Source: Paramarasmius palmivorus (Eukaryota; Basidiomycota; Agaricomycetes; Agaricales; Marasmiaceae). Taken from it: 64,000 nucleotides of DNA. The notes beneath the pieces are model-generated. The model ran no database searches, was not told the DNA's origin, and worked only from the letters and a program-made list of their open reading frames with translations. The DNA lies in assembly GCA_037176845.1 (NCBI GenBank), contig JAYKXP010000149.1:42583-106582 (forward strand), read 5' to 3'. The position numbers were made by a program, and so were the translations under genes. This document shows positions 32,761-46,356 of the stretch, in pieces (the stretch's first letter is position 1; the number at the start of each line of letters is the position of its first letter).

Positions 32761-34305
32761 TTAAGCGCCCGCCTCTTCTACCACGACATCTTCAACGTCC
32801 AGCATAGCGAGGTTCCGTTTCGGAAGGTGTGAGCATACATCAAGTGAGCGAATCCTTTATAAAATCCATACTTGATTCACATGACACACACCGCCTTCGT
32901 CTCAGCTTTCCGAGTCGCGGCGTCCAATGGATCATGACTCTATAGGTCCTCTTTCCCTTTTACGCCTCCATTCAAGTCACCCTGACGCTCCTCATCATTA
33001 CCACCAACCATTACGAGCTATGTATTCATATTATGATCCATCAGTGCTTCTCTGGGTAATATCTCAGACCTTAGCATTCAAATTCAACATGGTTATTTCC
33101 GAATCCTAGCTCATCTCTCCCACCAAGGTATTCATGGGGGTTGTCTACACGCTGTGACGACAGTATCCAGGGCGTGACTCTCGCCAAAAGGAGCTCACTT
33201 CAAGTCACCAAGCCACATGTCCTCGCACAACTCAACGACTTGACGATCTGTTTTCATTCCCGACTAAACGGGATTACTCAATGTCAAATTCCTTGTCAAT
33301 GATCATTGACTACTTGTTTTGCAAACTCGAGAAGGATTTAATATACCTGATAATCACCTATGAATAGTTTGTAACGAGCGTTGCATTTCACGCGTCAACT
33401 ACACGCTAATGTTGTAGCCCCGACAGGAGACGAGAACTCTTCCACATTGGCGGCACATCCTGATCTTTCCAGGCAAGTCTTCAGTCTCCAGGATAGTCAT
33501 CAACTTTCTCAACCCCTGTCCCAGTGACTGTCACGGCAGATATTGTGGCGGTCTCAATGATGCTCCGATTCGCATCCGACATCCAGGCTAACTGCGAGTA
33601 CGTCTTCAAGATTTGCGTTCACCATCAATTTCTTTTCACGTCAATCAACTCTTTTTTAACAACTTTTGATCAGCTTCTATCTCTACCGTCTTATTCATTT
33701 CATGAACTTCGATGAATCTCTCGTGTATCCTAATGATATCGGCTTCGGACCATGTCTTCTCAATACATGACGCTTTTGCTCTCTAGCTTCCGGTATGTTT
33801 GCCTTTCATGTGCCACTTAAGGCATCCTTGGTGCAGATATTACTCTCAACACTATGGTACTACTGACCACACTCGGTAACACACTTCTAATTGTTGACGG
33901 TCTTCACGTCTTATCTCGGCTTCCTCACTGAGATGTACCAGCATTCCAGTAACTCCATCATCTTCAATATCCTATCAAAATCTGGCGAGTTTGATATATG
34001 ATCTAGGTAGGGTCCTATGATATCATAATGCATTATATCCATATGCTACATAGTGGGTTTCGGAGATTATCTTGTCCTGTTAACCCAGGTATTCCAGGTC
34101 TTTGAAGCCTCCTTCACTCATGCATTCCTCTTCAACAACTTCCTTTTTCTTGTGGAAATGGATTCCATGTAGATTCCACATAGATTCTCAGTGTTTCTCT
34201 CCAACGGAATTCATAATAGGAGCTATGAGAAACACTCACAACATCCTCCCAAGTCAGCCGATCCCACTAGAGTGATTAGCCTCAGTGCATTCAAAAAGCT
34301 GACAG
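32761..34305. other. Duplicated non-coding sequence
   Basis: Parallels 51624-53371. Long stretches (for example TTAGCATTCAAATTCAACAT at 33069) are well conserved between copies, but there is no coding potential. Near 33934 is an isolated family-B exon 2 border (GTACCAGCATTCCAGTA). The matching promoter present in the right copy near 52985 has been deleted here. Confidence 0.45.
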
Positions 34306-37300
34306 TCATACCTTTCCATTCAAATTTTGGAGGGAACTTGGGCTGATATCAGGTGCTAACACTCCAAATATCATTTTACCTAAATCACTCCTAGATATCT
34401 GGCCTTCCTTCCAGTCCGTCCAGGTACTAAGTAAGTCCGCCAAACGTGCTTTGAGCTCATTGTACTTTGAAATAGCTTCTGCCGTCTTGCTTGCGTAAAT
34501 AGGTGGAAATGACTATTGAACAATCAGTTTTTATCTCCTATGAAGGTAGCACCAAGGTAGTACAGAATTCACCTTAAGCCACTCTAGAGACCAATCCAAT
34601 TTATCAAGGTCCCATGTGTTAAGATATCGCATAAAAATCTCGAGCATTTGAATTTTGGCACCACAAGAACAAGTAGCAGATTGCAAAAGGTATGTTCGGA
34701 AGGTAAAATCTTCCTTGCAGGCTGGATTGACAAGGAAATATATATAGCATTTGAGAAGCCGAGTGGAGTACACATCGTGATCTTCTGGACCAAATGAGGC
34801 CTGTGGTGGTGAAACCTGCAATCTTCATGAGCATTGTGAAGAGTGGGAGATGATTCTTTACATTCAACCACTTGCTGCATTGCAGTGAAATGAGAGAAAA
34901 ATCTCTAGAACGCATGCATTCCTCGAGTATATCAAACTGCCAGGTAGGGTTAGTCTAACTTAATGCAAGATTAAGGAGGCAATTTACCTTCTTCATTTGA
35001 TAGTTGATGTCATGATTGGGCAGTTGCTTTTCTTGAAGTATGAGGTCTTCAATGCCAATAGATAAACCCATCAGAATTCCAGAATGGTGTACAGCATGTA
35101 CTATCAGAGGTAACCAACACATGATTGCTGAGTGGAGTGAGACTTTATAATCCCCATCCACACAGATATGAGAAGGAAAGTCCTGCTGCTTACAAGTACA
35201 CTTGTATCCTTTGACAACCCCAACAATTTGAAGATTTGACATCAAGTGTGATTTGAAGGACCACAGGAGATCTGACCAACTGAAATGAAGAGAGTCTGAG
35301 TCTGATGGTAGATCCTCCACGTCTATACACATTCTCCAGAGACCAAGCAACATTGCAAAATTATCGATTATTTGGTGTGACTGGCTGGGTTCTGCTCTGA
35401 CTTGGAGAGTAAGCCATGGGATGGACCATTGCTGAATGAAGGAATATGAATTGCCAACAAACAATCCCTGTTTGATATTATGCTTTTGCACCTCTTCAAA
35501 CAACTCACATAGTGACTGAAATGGAAACCTCTGTTTGAGAAAGATTGAAGATTTGATCATAAAGTCAAAATAGCCTGCAGGGTTGATTGTTGCAACATGG
35601 AATACATGCCCAAGCTGTTGTGGGTGTTTGTGACTCTTAATCATGTCAGGTGTTTCAGCAAGCTGCCAAGTAACCTGCATGACAAAGTCAATCATATCGG
35701 TGACCAGAAAGTTATCATACAAGCTATCAGGTTGAGACCATGAGGATAATGAATGGGAACAAAGACAAAGAAACACACCTGGGATGGAATCCCTGTTTTG
35801 CAAGAGTAGCCACACCTTGGAGTGTGCAAAGGACAAAATTGTGATGATACACATCTTTGTCAATAAAGTATTCATGGGAACGGGACCCATCCTCCAAAAA
35901 ATCCTCAAAGGACTTGTGACGAATATTGAGGATGCCGTCCTCACGAAAATCAATCACAGAATGCATTCCACGTAGTATTGACACCACATCACCGGGGCAA
36001 AGTCCATAAAGAATCTCAATTATGTTTGATGTAAAGGGTATATCCCCAAAGCCATGTGACCTCCAATCCCTTGGGTAGTGCATAATTGCACCCAGAACAT
36101 CCCGCAACTGCCGACGTCTCGGACAGGTGGAAAGGATTTGGCGATAGAGAATATCTAGTGGCTCGAATGGAGAGCCAGCTTCTGCATCACAGCATATTCC
36201 AAGAATCCTGTCAAGCTGTTGACGTGGATTATGGAACTCATCCTCTACAAACCTGAGGACAGTTTGAGCATAGATGAATTGTCCACAGGCATTCTTCACG
36301 AGGTGGTCAATGTCCTGATATGATGGCCAGGATGTTGGAAGGTTAAAGCCCTTGCATCGGGGGCTCTCCCTTATCCGATAAAAACCATTGCGTAGGAAGC
36401 ACTTGATATCACTTCTTGTTTCCCAATTGTCATTGAGGTTAAGTCGGCGCACAGGGAGACCAAAGCCCTTGTGGTCAAGTGTCTCTCGGATCCAGGGTTC
36501 AGGTCGACTACAAAGTAGAATTCGGGGTAGGCGATTGTGAAATCTTGAGAGGAGCAATGCAATGAGGTGTAGAACCTCTTGCTGTATCGGACCTGTGGAG
36601 CATTCATCGAGCGCATCAATGACTATAAGTCTGCTGCATTCGGTGCGTGATAACAGTGACCACGGCTCAAGGATCAGCTTCTCAAGCTGCACATTGATGG
36701 AAGCCTTCAAAACACTGGGTGTCTGTTTGATAACCTGTTCAATAAGACATCGGAACTCCGGGAATTTGTGGGCTAAGTCATGCGCGATGACAAGGAACAG
36801 CCGCGATGGATTGTTCCGTTGTGGGTCATCACGCCCAAAGAAAAAGCTTGACACAAGCATTCCTTCTGGGTCGGTCTTCTCTGCAATGGTCTGTGCGATA
36901 GCAGATTTCCCCGCACCGGCAGGGCCTGATAACCAACACAAACACTCTGTTGTGGGATCTTTGTCTCGAGCCCACTCGAGTATAGATTTCTGGATCCTTT
37001 TGCGTGTATCTTTGTGACATCGAGGCGGTGGATAACGAGCACCGGAGTTGTACATGGCCCCCACATCAGCTATTTCATTCCAAAGCATTTGCATGGCTGA
37101 AGATCAAGTCAGAATTTCCCCGCAAATAAGCAAAAACAAATAGGCGTACGATCATTTGGATACACAGTATAATTCAAGTTTGTCTGATTGCCAACAATAT
37201 TGTTCAACTGCCCATGACGTATGTCAATGTGACCGGAATTAGACACCGATGCTTGTGGTGCATGTCTAGTCGACATTGACGTCTGCTCGTCCGGATTAGG

Positions 37301-38101
37301 TAAGGAGCGAGCAGGAGGTGTAATTGGTGTGTGAGCAGTTGATGAAGAGGAATGAGATGTATTGAGGATATTGGGATATGGATGGTGTTGTTGGCTAGGA
37401 TGAGAGTGGGTGTGAGGATGGTTACTCAGGTATTGCTGACTGAGATCAGCTGGCTGGTTGGTATCTGCATGATCAGTTGGTTGATTAGGATCAGAAGGGT
37501 ATCTGGGTTGAGGCGATGGGTGGCGCATCATGAAACTGGGAAGTGGGGAGGGAGATGCATCAACAAAACCAGAATGTGAGTGTTGCTGATTGGAATACTG
37601 GAGCGTTTCATTTGATGGGGGTGTGACCTCCATCCGGAAGTGACTATTCGGATGGGACCTTGGCAGTCCATTACCGCCAAAAACTTTTCGGGTATTAGCG
37701 CTCAAAACTCTGGTGTTCACATCTGGCGACCTCTCGGATGAGCCCTCTGTGACCTGTGACTTCTGGGCTTGTAACGTGTGACCATCCGAATTGAACGAAA
37801 TACCCGAGTACATTGGCTGATCGTAGCTCGGTGTAGGAAGTGGATTTTGTGGAGAGAAATCGTTACACAAGAGGAAATGAAATGCATTCTTTATATGAGG
37901 ATCCATGCGGGATTGGTGAAGAGACTCAACTGGCTGGTGGTACGAGCCTGACTGATCACTCGGTCCAGCAGCTGGGTGAACTCTGTCCTCGGCACCAGTA
38001 TTTGAAGATTCTGGTTCCAGGACTCGATGGTTGGTATCGGGCAATTCGATTATCGGCATTGCGAGAGTGGTAAAGAGCAGAGGGATCCCATCCCAAATCA
38101 A
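34306..38101 (-). CDS. NACHT-domain STAND NTPase, left copy (probably frameshifted)
   Basis: Exon 1 (about 38059 or 38101 to 37150) encodes a Ser/His/Pro/Asn-rich leader ending SNSGHIDIRHGQLNN. A 53 nt intron (37097-37149) splices in phase to a NACHT exon. That exon has RYPPPRCHKDTR, Walker A GPAGAGKSAIAQ, Walker B SRLIVIDALDEC and ILLCSRPEPWIRE. The C-terminal part (35770-34988) reads WSQPDSLYDNF...YDFMIKSSIFL-like sequence. Then come a 51 nt intron (34937-34987), a diverged exon with EDHDVYSTRLLKCYIYFLV, a 60 nt intron (34513-34572), and a last exon KYNELKARLADLLSTW ending at 34306. Near 35765 this copy has 4 nt more than the right copy, which breaks the frame, and the 34.8 kb exon needs another shift. 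By family knowledge such proteins act in fungal non-self recognition or regulated cell death; that role is inferred here. Confidence 0.65.
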
Positions 38102-38149
38102 GAATCATTGAACGAAATATATGCTGGGGTCTAACCACTTAAACGCCGC

Positions 38150-38940
38150 GAGCTCATGAAAAGGCAGTTCAGAGAATGATATATTAAGTCACAAGGTGCC
38201 CACACTTCATGCTTGCACTAACCACATTAGACTAGATGAATCGGTCATTGGAGCTGGAGACATCTTACGCACACACGGGAAACACACGGGAAGGTCCAAT
38301 AGTTTTACTCATCGTATATCCCTCGAACCTACGACATATCAGTCGATAAACCATGGAAGGGTTATGGTATGATATGTCCGATATGATGCAGCTAAAGGAG
38401 TTCAGTGTGCGTATACGTCGAGCGTATATTCTAGGACTTCTCGTGTGGCTGTCAAGATTTTATGATTCTGCAGCTAATGGTTCATGCTCAAAACCCGCAG
38501 CGGACACTGATCATCAAGAGGCAACGTCCTGGAAGGGATATTTGCATACGGAAAATCACAGTATTCATCAACCCATGTGACGGGAATCTTGCAGTTTGCT
38601 GCAGGTTCATCAAAGAACAAGTCATGGGTCCAGATATTCGTGTTCGCAAAGGAAATCAATGAGATACACGGACAGCATTTCTGATGCAAGCGGAATGGGC
38701 AGTGCTACGTCAAAGAATCGTACCGGTGCTAACAGAACAGGCAATCAATGCTTCTTTGCGGGTTTAAAGGTGTACTCTAGGATAGGTGGGATGCATGGCG
38801 GAGAGAAGACAGAAGAGACAGCATGTTGGATATGATGAGAAGTACAGAAGCGTGGATGGGCGTTGGACGGATCCGTCATTCGTAACCATCTATGGGGAGG
38901 GACTGCAGCGTACTAATGTGAAAAGAAAAACGAGTGGCAG
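38150..38940. other. Duplicated sequence with the empty transposon site
   Basis: Parallels 56400-56880 and 60314-60350. At about 38890-38900 the sequence reads GTAACCATCTATGGGGAGGG with one TA, where the right copy has a TA-flanked 3.4 kb element. No gene is supported. Confidence 0.55.
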
Positions 38941-40170
38941 TGAGAGCAGTTTTCATCTTCTTAGTTTTTTCATCTTCGGGGATGACTGTCTTGCGCTATC
39001 CATCAGTACCATCACATCACAGCAAGACATAGAACGTACCAACCAATTACCTATATCCATCTGTTCGTTTGGATGACCAGTACACGCGAAGCGACTGCAG
39101 ATACGATGACCAATCCCTTCAAGCTATGCGTCGTTGTGGCTGCCTTTCGAGCGCAAGATGAGCGGAGAAGCGACAACCGCATGGGAGTATTCAAAAGATG
39201 GGGTGCGCCGAGGAGAAGAGAGAATCCCTCGAAATGTGATACAAAGCGCGTTGGAGAAGTAAGAGGTAGGACAGCGTCGAACTTTACTTGAATTGGATAG
39301 ATGGTGGAAAGGGTCGAGTAAGAATGATAGCAGGTGGAAAGGGATCAACGGGTGCGCATTGCCATTGGGTCTTCAGGGCCAGTGTCAACATTAGCTTTTA
39401 GCATCACATTAATAGAAGCTAAGAACGTACCCTCAAGACCATCCAGCCCTTCTTTGAGGTGTCGATGTTGGTATCCATGGCCGAGTCGTCCTGATAGTCC
39501 GTTAGCAGAAAATAGTAATGACGGGGAAGGGTACGTACCGAATTGAGCGTGCCTCACTGAGCAGCGGACACGGCGTATGTGTCGAAGATACAATTTCGCG
39601 TAGTAGGTGGGTACGTTGGGATGTTGCTCCAGTCGTCTGAGTGTGTTGACTACTTTACTCTGGCGTTGAATAGGTTGTCCTGTCGCAGGTCTAGATGAAC
39701 CTATGTCGGTATATGGCCGAGTTGAGCTCAGGAGAGGATGTTATGTTAAAACCTTTGGGAGGAATATCTTCGATCGCAGGGGTAAAAGTCGTCCTTAGCC
39801 TGTTGAGTTGGATATAAGGAAAGGCATAAAGAGGAGGAGCCTAAGACGTACCAGCGTCCCAGTAACGTCCTAACCAGAATCATTATCACGCAGTGGCCCA
39901 GGCATGTTGCTCCTCAGTCTGACCATCAGATAAAGTTAAACTCATCAGATAAGAGGGGAAACAGAACAAAGAGCAAAGGCGTACCATCCACGTCTATGGA
40001 AGGTTGGCTATCTTTAAGTTGAGGTAAGAGTATCCAACTACTTGATGACAGGCTCTCTGGAGGATTGTTGTTGAAGAGATCGTTGTCGAGGAAAGAGGGA
40101 AAAAATGCCACGGGGCTTTCGAAACTATCTGACGTCATGTTAGTAGGCGCCTGCCGCTTGAACCACGACA
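38941..40170 (-). pseudogene. Family-B gene remnant, copy 6
   Basis: TGACGTCA is at 40130-40137 and a decayed GCCACGGGGC at 40107-40116. The ATG position now reads ACG. Exon-border relics remain at GTAC donors near 39984, 39854, 39537 and 39429. Clearly dead. Confidence 0.45.
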
Positions 40171-41763
40171 ACGATGGTCGCAGTCAAGGTTCGAATCCCA
40201 CCATGTCAGAAGTGAGCCCATGCTTCATATCATCCGTAATGAAGGGTCATGACAGGACCCACCTTCTGATCCCCTTGGATGATGACTCTGTACGTTCGCT
40301 TCAAGCTCATTTTGCATCTCTGAATAGTCGTAAGTACAGTCTTTAACAATCGAGGTAATTATTTTTACTCCCAAATACATGTTCACCACATTCTCGAGCT
40401 AGGGCTAATGCAGACGCAGATCAACTGCTCTCAACTGCGACAGGAGTCCCTAAAGTCTATCCAGCTTCAAACATGCGTCGGTAGCGACCGAGAACAAGAA
40501 GCATCCAACAATCTTGATTCTCGATCCTGCACGCTATGGAGAACTAAATTCCTTGTCAACGAAAATTTCACTCCAGAGGAGGCGGTATAATCTCACAAGG
40601 ACCCAAACATTAGTCTTGGTCCCCCCTGGACGCCAGGACAGAATAACGTGCGCCTCTCTGGTTCGTAATTTAAAATCACGCAGCAGCCCGTCATACTTGG
40701 AAATTCTTCAAGACTCAAGCTCATCATTAACTCTTCCTGACTCTGAGGCACCAATTATTTCAATCGTAACGACACGCTAATCCAAACACCAAACGCGAAT
40801 TTAAACACGTCGCTGAGAATACTGTTCTACTGGTAGACAGATTGGCCTTACTTTGATTTATCGCGGAGTCGCTACATCCAAAAGATCCATTGTAGATGAC
40901 TTCTTTGGTAAGTTCATTTATTTTATGCCTCTTCTGCGCTTTCTCATCCAGTATCAGTAAGGAATAGTAGAATTCTAAAAATCCTCATGCCAATACATGA
41001 CTTCTGGTAAGCCTTTACTCTTTCGATCAATCGACACCATGTTCAAATGACTCCCTTAATCAGTGCCCCACGTATCCTGTCCATCGAGGCTTTGGATTCG
41101 GTAAATCTAGATACACGTGGGTGTTTATGATACTTTTTTGATACTAGAGGTAAGTATCAACGATCTGGTGAATCAAGTGGTCGGACGCGCGCTTTTCTAG
41201 CTTCTGGTGCCATGGCTTAGTTCCGACTTCCTTCATTCTTAGGCTTTCAGGATGCACCGCCAAGACAGCAAGTTAGATATGAATTTCCCAATAAACATAT
41301 GGTTCTTTTGGAATTAGACCTATGTCCGATCCCTAGTGACGATGACAATTCATGTACTAGGGACCTGTCGAATTGGCAGAACTTTTGCAAGAGACATTTC
41401 AGGGACTTGCCGAAACCCAAAATGGATTCAACAATCCTTTTCGGGATGCGATTTGTCAAATGGGATGACACGGTCCCAAACCTTCGAAAGCTTGAATCGA
41501 GCTTGAGCAGATATGGCGTGTTATATATGTGCTGATAGGTAGTTTTATCTTGTTATAAAATCATATACATGTTTATACAGGCAGTCGTGCAATGTTGGAA
41601 GTGAGGTTTACCACTGAGATAGAAGGCTTCATAATGGCGTTGATTAAGCAGTGAATTCGTGCCGTTTCTGGGGGGGGAAAAACCCAGATGGTGACCAAAT
41701 CGTCTCTGCGATACATTACTCGATGGGCATTCAAATTAGGAGCTACATGGCAAATTAGCGCCC
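40171..41763. other. Duplicated non-coding sequence
   Basis: Parallels 61590-62400. A plus-strand frame at 41299-41535 (LDLCPIPSDDDNSC... NLRKLESSLSRYGVLYMC) looks protein-like and is absent from the right copy. A B-box-like GGTTCGAATCCC at 40190 lacks the rest of a tRNA. Confidence 0.4.
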
Positions 41764-41810
41764 TGTGACACCGTGACAAACAACCCTTGAACAGAAACCG
41801 CCATCATTGT
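41764..41810 (+). promoter_or_regulatory. F-box family promoter block (diverged)
   Basis: GTGACACCGTGACAAAC, then CCCTTGAACAGAAACC and GCCATCATTG, about 76 bp before the ATG at 41886. It matches the block at 62406. Confidence 0.5.
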
Positions 41811-41885
41811 AATTGCCCTGTGAGTATCTTTCTCCTACTCGAACGAGTGCTGACTCATTCACCTCTCAGTGTCGCCATCCCCTTC

Positions 41886-42300
41886 ATGTACGAACAGACC
41901 CACCCCGAAGCTCGACCCTTGGTCAATTCATTGCCACCAGAAACCCATTCCGACATCTTGCTCACCGATGTCCGATTCCACTCATATCATCTACCTTTTC
42001 AGTTCCAGGTCCAAATGTACTGGGATTCCTGCTCGAAACCAACTGGTTCTCATTTGTGTAGCGTATGCCGCTACTGGACAGATGTGTCCTTGAGGACACC
42101 AGCGCTCTGGATTTCAATTTTCATAGAGACTATGCAGTTAGGCCTCCATCCGTTGCTCTGGAACGCATCAACATGCATCTCACACGCTCGAAATCCTTTC
42201 CGTTTCCAATAACCTTGCATTTCGATGGTCCAACTTTTCAGTGCCTCAGGTTTATATAACAGCGTCATACCCTCGGACGCCTCCTTTCCGCCCAGTTTTT
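41886..42300 (+). pseudogene. F-box gene relic, left copy
   Basis: The frame at 41886 reads MYEQTHPEARPLVNSLPPET, then F-box-like residues. It shifts frame near 41960, before the block equivalent to CRYWTDVSLRTPALWISIFI (about 42055-42120). Similarity to the right copy fades at about 42300 after CCTTTCCGCCCAGTTTT. It lacks most of the C-terminal region and is plainly broken. Confidence 0.65.
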
Positions 42301-44039
42301 ACCGCGTCCAGTCGCATACTCTGACCTTTTTTGGCCATAGCTCGTTCATGCACGTCGAAGTTGAGCTCCTTTGGAGATGCTGCTCAACATTGAGCGCCGT
42401 TGACACAAGAGCATCGTCTTGTTATGCTCGAGCGCACTGCCGAATGACGCTGTTAACACAATTCCCACGCCTACGGTAAAGTACCGATATCCCAAAGATT
42501 GTTCCACCTTCAGGCATAATTGTCTAAGGTCAACAAAGTACTTAAAATGGTTCATGGTATAATAATTTAACTATATTCTCAATATCTAGAGTTTCTGAGC
42601 GTTCGACTTTCACCAATATGTGTCTCTTTTCCTGGGCACTGGCGGTTCCATATTTGTCTTGATTTCTGGTGAACTTTTGAACTTTTGAATTACCTGCAAT
42701 GTATTGCCATCTTGGGTCGATCACTTCGACTGGACTCCCCGGTACTCGTTCAACTCGTACGCAAATCCTCGTGGATTTTACTTGACTTGATCTTGACTTG
42801 AGTTTCACCTGGCTCTGCTTGATCTTCCCTGGTCTCAAGGTATAGCAAGGATGAAGCGTTCCGGATCAGGAAAGTGGAACTGGAGCCTTCTGCATGGTGA
42901 ATCTATTATTGGCTTGAGCATGGGAAGATACAGTTCGAGATGCGTGTAGTCGGCGATTTCCTACAAAGAACATCCCAAAGCATATTATCAGAGTGCATAA
43001 CTGAAGTAAGAATCAAGTAAGAATGAAAGTTGCACGAACTACGCATGTTACCCGCTTATCAATCAGAATCAGCGAGATTAAGTGGGCGAAGATCTAGAGG
43101 AGGATCTCGATTCCTAGCCACCGCATGTCAACCTTGAAGTTGCTCGACACAAAGGTGTTTCATGGACTTGATCGACTATCAAATTGTGAATTCCATTCGT
43201 GCGCCGTGTGGAGAGATGGTCTCGTTTTGAAAGGCCGATAAAATGGGAACTTGGGTGGTTTAATAGCTAAGATCTGAACACAAGGATAGAGAACATAGAT
43301 CATCATGAAGAGGGGACAAATGTCGATGTAGAAATGATAAACCCATGCACCTTCAAAAAGGCGAACGGCTCGGAAATGAAAATGGGGAGCTTACCATGAG
43401 TTCGGTGGCAGAAACTATGGCGTTCATATTGCCAGATGTCTAGCGATCCATGTAGATGTGATTGTGATCTATCCTTCAGGATGTTCACAAATCCCTGAGT
43501 GTGACATTGGAGCGGAATCGTGCGCTGTATCGCCGCATACGCCCCCTTCCCATTGCCGTACTATAACGCATGCCCTAAGTACTTCACGCTTCGATGTAGG
43601 TGTGAGGAATATCGTGTAACTCCGTACAGAGAGGAACAGGATGCATGATTTACGGAGGGAAGACTCGCAGCCAAAGATCCGATATCGAGCGCTAAACTTC
43701 AACTTAAGCGCCCATGCCTCCAAAACTACCTCTCCCTCACCGACCGCCATCCAGCACTCCATCCGTCATTGAAAATCGTGCAGAACATAGATGGGATCTT
43801 TTGTAACCCATCCCGATGGGTCCGAGGCGCGATTATGCAACAGTAAAGATGATTACTGACGGTTCTGAGGAATCAAGCTAGAAACCCTCGCTATGCGCTA
43901 GCGCAAGGAGCCGGGGGCCCACGAAAACATAGTTATAGGAGGTTAATGAGATCAAGTGTGCCCTGCTTTTGAAGAGGTTGCGGAGGCTTGTTGGCCAGTT
44001 GACTTGAACCCGGGATATCGCGCGCTAGCCTTCTTCACC
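42301..44039. other. Unique spacer, no gene supported
   Basis: On the minus strand at about 42770-42830 is a short tandem CAAGTCAAG-like repeat. A minus-strand tRNA-like T-loop (GGGTTCAAGTC near 44000) lacks complementary stems. Nothing else recognised. Confidence 0.35.
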
Positions 44040-45730
44040 TACAATTGGTGCGAGAGATGTATGATAAACAGACGTAGGTAGGTGTCTAGGAATAGTGGCG
44101 AATTAGTATAGAGATGAGCGGTGCTCAGGTAAAGCGGAAACGAACCTTCTATAACGCACCCGACATCGAGGTTCATCCACTGTCTTTCTTTCCTCAATGT
44201 GCGATCTTCCTCCGAACCGATCCCGAGCCCGAGAGCCTCTACGCCTAGTCCCATTCATCTTTCTCTTCGGCCACTTCCCCTGTGGTTATATAGGAATATT
44301 TGGTGATTAAAATCGGGGTAAGCCACCGAAAAGGGATCAGAATGTGACTGAGGGACTCCGCATTCCGACTCTTCCTGTTGTTTCCTATGAATACAAGCTA
44401 CCAGTCGGTACGAGGATATTGTTCACAGATAGGAAAGGGAAGGGGATGGCAAGGTTTGTTCGTGTAAGGTGGAGGAATGAGTATGATGGGCGCAGAGTTC
44501 GGGGAGGTGCAGATGGATTAGGGTCCCAGCGCATGTTCAGCGGTGGGTAAGGAGCTGCACCATTCTCGGAATCAGCTTCCTGGAATATGATAGAGAAGAG
44601 GGAGAGGACGTACCGGTGGTTGTATGGAAACGAATCTGGGAAGCGTCTTCTGTGGATGATAGCATCTCTTCTTGCTCTTCCCCTGGAATCCTCCGCTTCA
44701 AGAGTTCAAACCCTATCACTCTTCTGCTCAAGGTTACGATATCTCCGTCGAAGGGGCGGCATATGGATTTGGAAGGATGCAGGAACGCTCGCAGCGTATC
44801 CCAAGTATGCTAGAAGAGAGCGGAATGGGATGCGGAACCGATACATCGTGTCGATATGAGCCATGGAGGTTGTTCAAGTTTCGATACTGTCTGAGGTAGG
44901 GAGGAACGGTAGAAACTGAGATACACCCAACAAAGGGCTTGGGACCATCCGTGAAAGGTGCAGGGATGTGGTTTGGTACCGATGGATGGAAGAGGACGAC
45001 GTTGTGCAGGGGGCGTGATCATAGCTTGATTACAGTCTGACTATTACCGAGTAGGTGGATCGTTCGATGTGTTCATACGAGATTGGGTTACGATCGGTTA
45101 CGGGGAATGGGAAGATAGTACCGGACGACATCGACTGAATCGCACCAGGTGAATCTAGGTTCGGTATGTAGGCAATGAGGGATGTTCAGGTTACTGGATA
45201 GAGGGATGAATGACCGGTGGAACGCAATCCCTGGGTCGTTAGTACTCTACAAAGACCCGAGGGAACGGAAAACCATCCCTTGAGGAGCGTCGATCTCTTT
45301 CGCCTCTAGCTCACAATTCATTCGGAACCATCCCGAGCAGGGTTACCAGCATCATAAAGCTAGACCGAGAACTTCAGATACAAAGAAATGAAGGAAAATA
45401 CGGAACATACCATAATCCAAGCCTGAAACTGTTGGTAATCCTTCAGTTACTTTTCTGTGGTGTCCCTGGTTAGTTCTCCTTGGAATTACTCATGACAGCG
45501 AAAAACGCATCTGGTCTTCCGGATGGTCATCTAAAGTATCTTGTCCTTGAGGCAAACCGAGGGCGATAGGAAGAGCTCATGGCCGTCGAAGAAAACAAGC
45601 AACTTGAACCATTGCCACGTGGCCGAGTTACCTTTCCTGTGATGTCATCACATAGATTGCTCGTCGCTTGATCCTGGACCACCATCTTGCTTGCGAGCCC
45701 AAATACGCCAGAGGGTAAAGACACTTTCAT
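44040..45730 (-). pseudogene. Family-B gene remnant, copy 7
   Basis: GCCACGTGGC is at 45614-45623 with a diverged TGATGTCATCA upstream of it on the minus strand. The ATG is at 45580, 34 bp from the palindrome. Downstream GTAC-type donor relics occur near 45412 and 44612. More diverged than the other copies; function unknown. Confidence 0.35.
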
Positions 45731-46279
45731 TCAAAGATGGAGCATCCACGAGGTGAGCTGGATTAGGTATACTGCGTTACTTATATCCCCCGATGACACA
45801 GCGCTCACGTTTTACTTCTGGGTGCTTGTATTTCGACTCACAGCAAGCAGAACGTGACACCACATATACGTCCACTCGTCGTGTATCGGTTTCTATTAGG
45901 TGTGTCTATGCTATCGTGTTCTCGTTATTTTCGGATACCAGTGAGTCTCGAGTTTTCTATTGCTCTATTTAAGCTCACCGTTCAGGAAATACTACATCGC
46001 TGACAGTGTATTGGTTTAGGCTGTCCCCGTAGGGATTTTCGTGATGAAAACCTATCAAATTTCGACTCCCAACCAAACTCATGTACCTCTCCTTCACGGT
46101 TTTTATGCCCTTACATCAGGTCAGCGACATGCGTTTTTTGGATCCCCCAATCACCTCATAGCATCTTTCATCTAGATCACGAACAAATTAAGGCTCGTCC
46201 CCACCAGATATAGGTCTGACTGAATAGGGTCCACACAATATCTCTTTGTAAGTGGGTCACTAGAGACATTTATGGCAAC
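45731..46279. other. Intergenic, no gene supported
   Basis: Nothing recognised. Confidence 0.35.
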
Positions 46280-46356
46280 TTCTCCGGTAGTCTATCGGTT
46301 TCTGCACGCACCATCGAATAAGACGTGATCTCAGGGCTCGACTCCCAGCGAGAAGG
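46280..46356 (+). pseudogene. tRNA-Asp-like relic
   Basis: TTCTCCGGTAGTCTATCGG, then CTGCACGCACC, and later GGGCTCGACTCCCAGCGAGAA. Acceptor and T-arm remnants are visible and the outer GAGAA/TTCTC pair, but the D and anticodon arms have decayed. Confidence 0.45.

Larger units (their letters stand above)
30853..42300 (+). repeat. Segmental duplication, left copy
   Basis: Collinear with 49753-62945 in the same orientation, with frequent substitutions and indels. Anchors include CTAAGGATCTACCCGTGTAT (30883 and 49788), the family-B promoter (32733 and 51591), the NACHT genes (34306-38101 and 53372-56381) and the F-box relics (41886 and 62512). The left edge falls inside an unrecognised gene that continues leftward only in this copy. 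This copy lacks the 3.4 kb transposon. Confidence 0.8.

Noticed and set aside
36562..37017. 151-codon plus-strand frame over the NACHT exon
   Set aside because: Antisense to the Walker A/B region, whose own strand has clear motifs.
40180..40205. B-box-like GGTTCGAATCCC
   Set aside because: No A box or cloverleaf around it; the right duplicate lacks it.
43985..44040. Minus-strand tRNA-like T-loop (GGGTTCAAGTC)
   Set aside because: No matching T stem, acceptor stem or anticodon arm could be paired.
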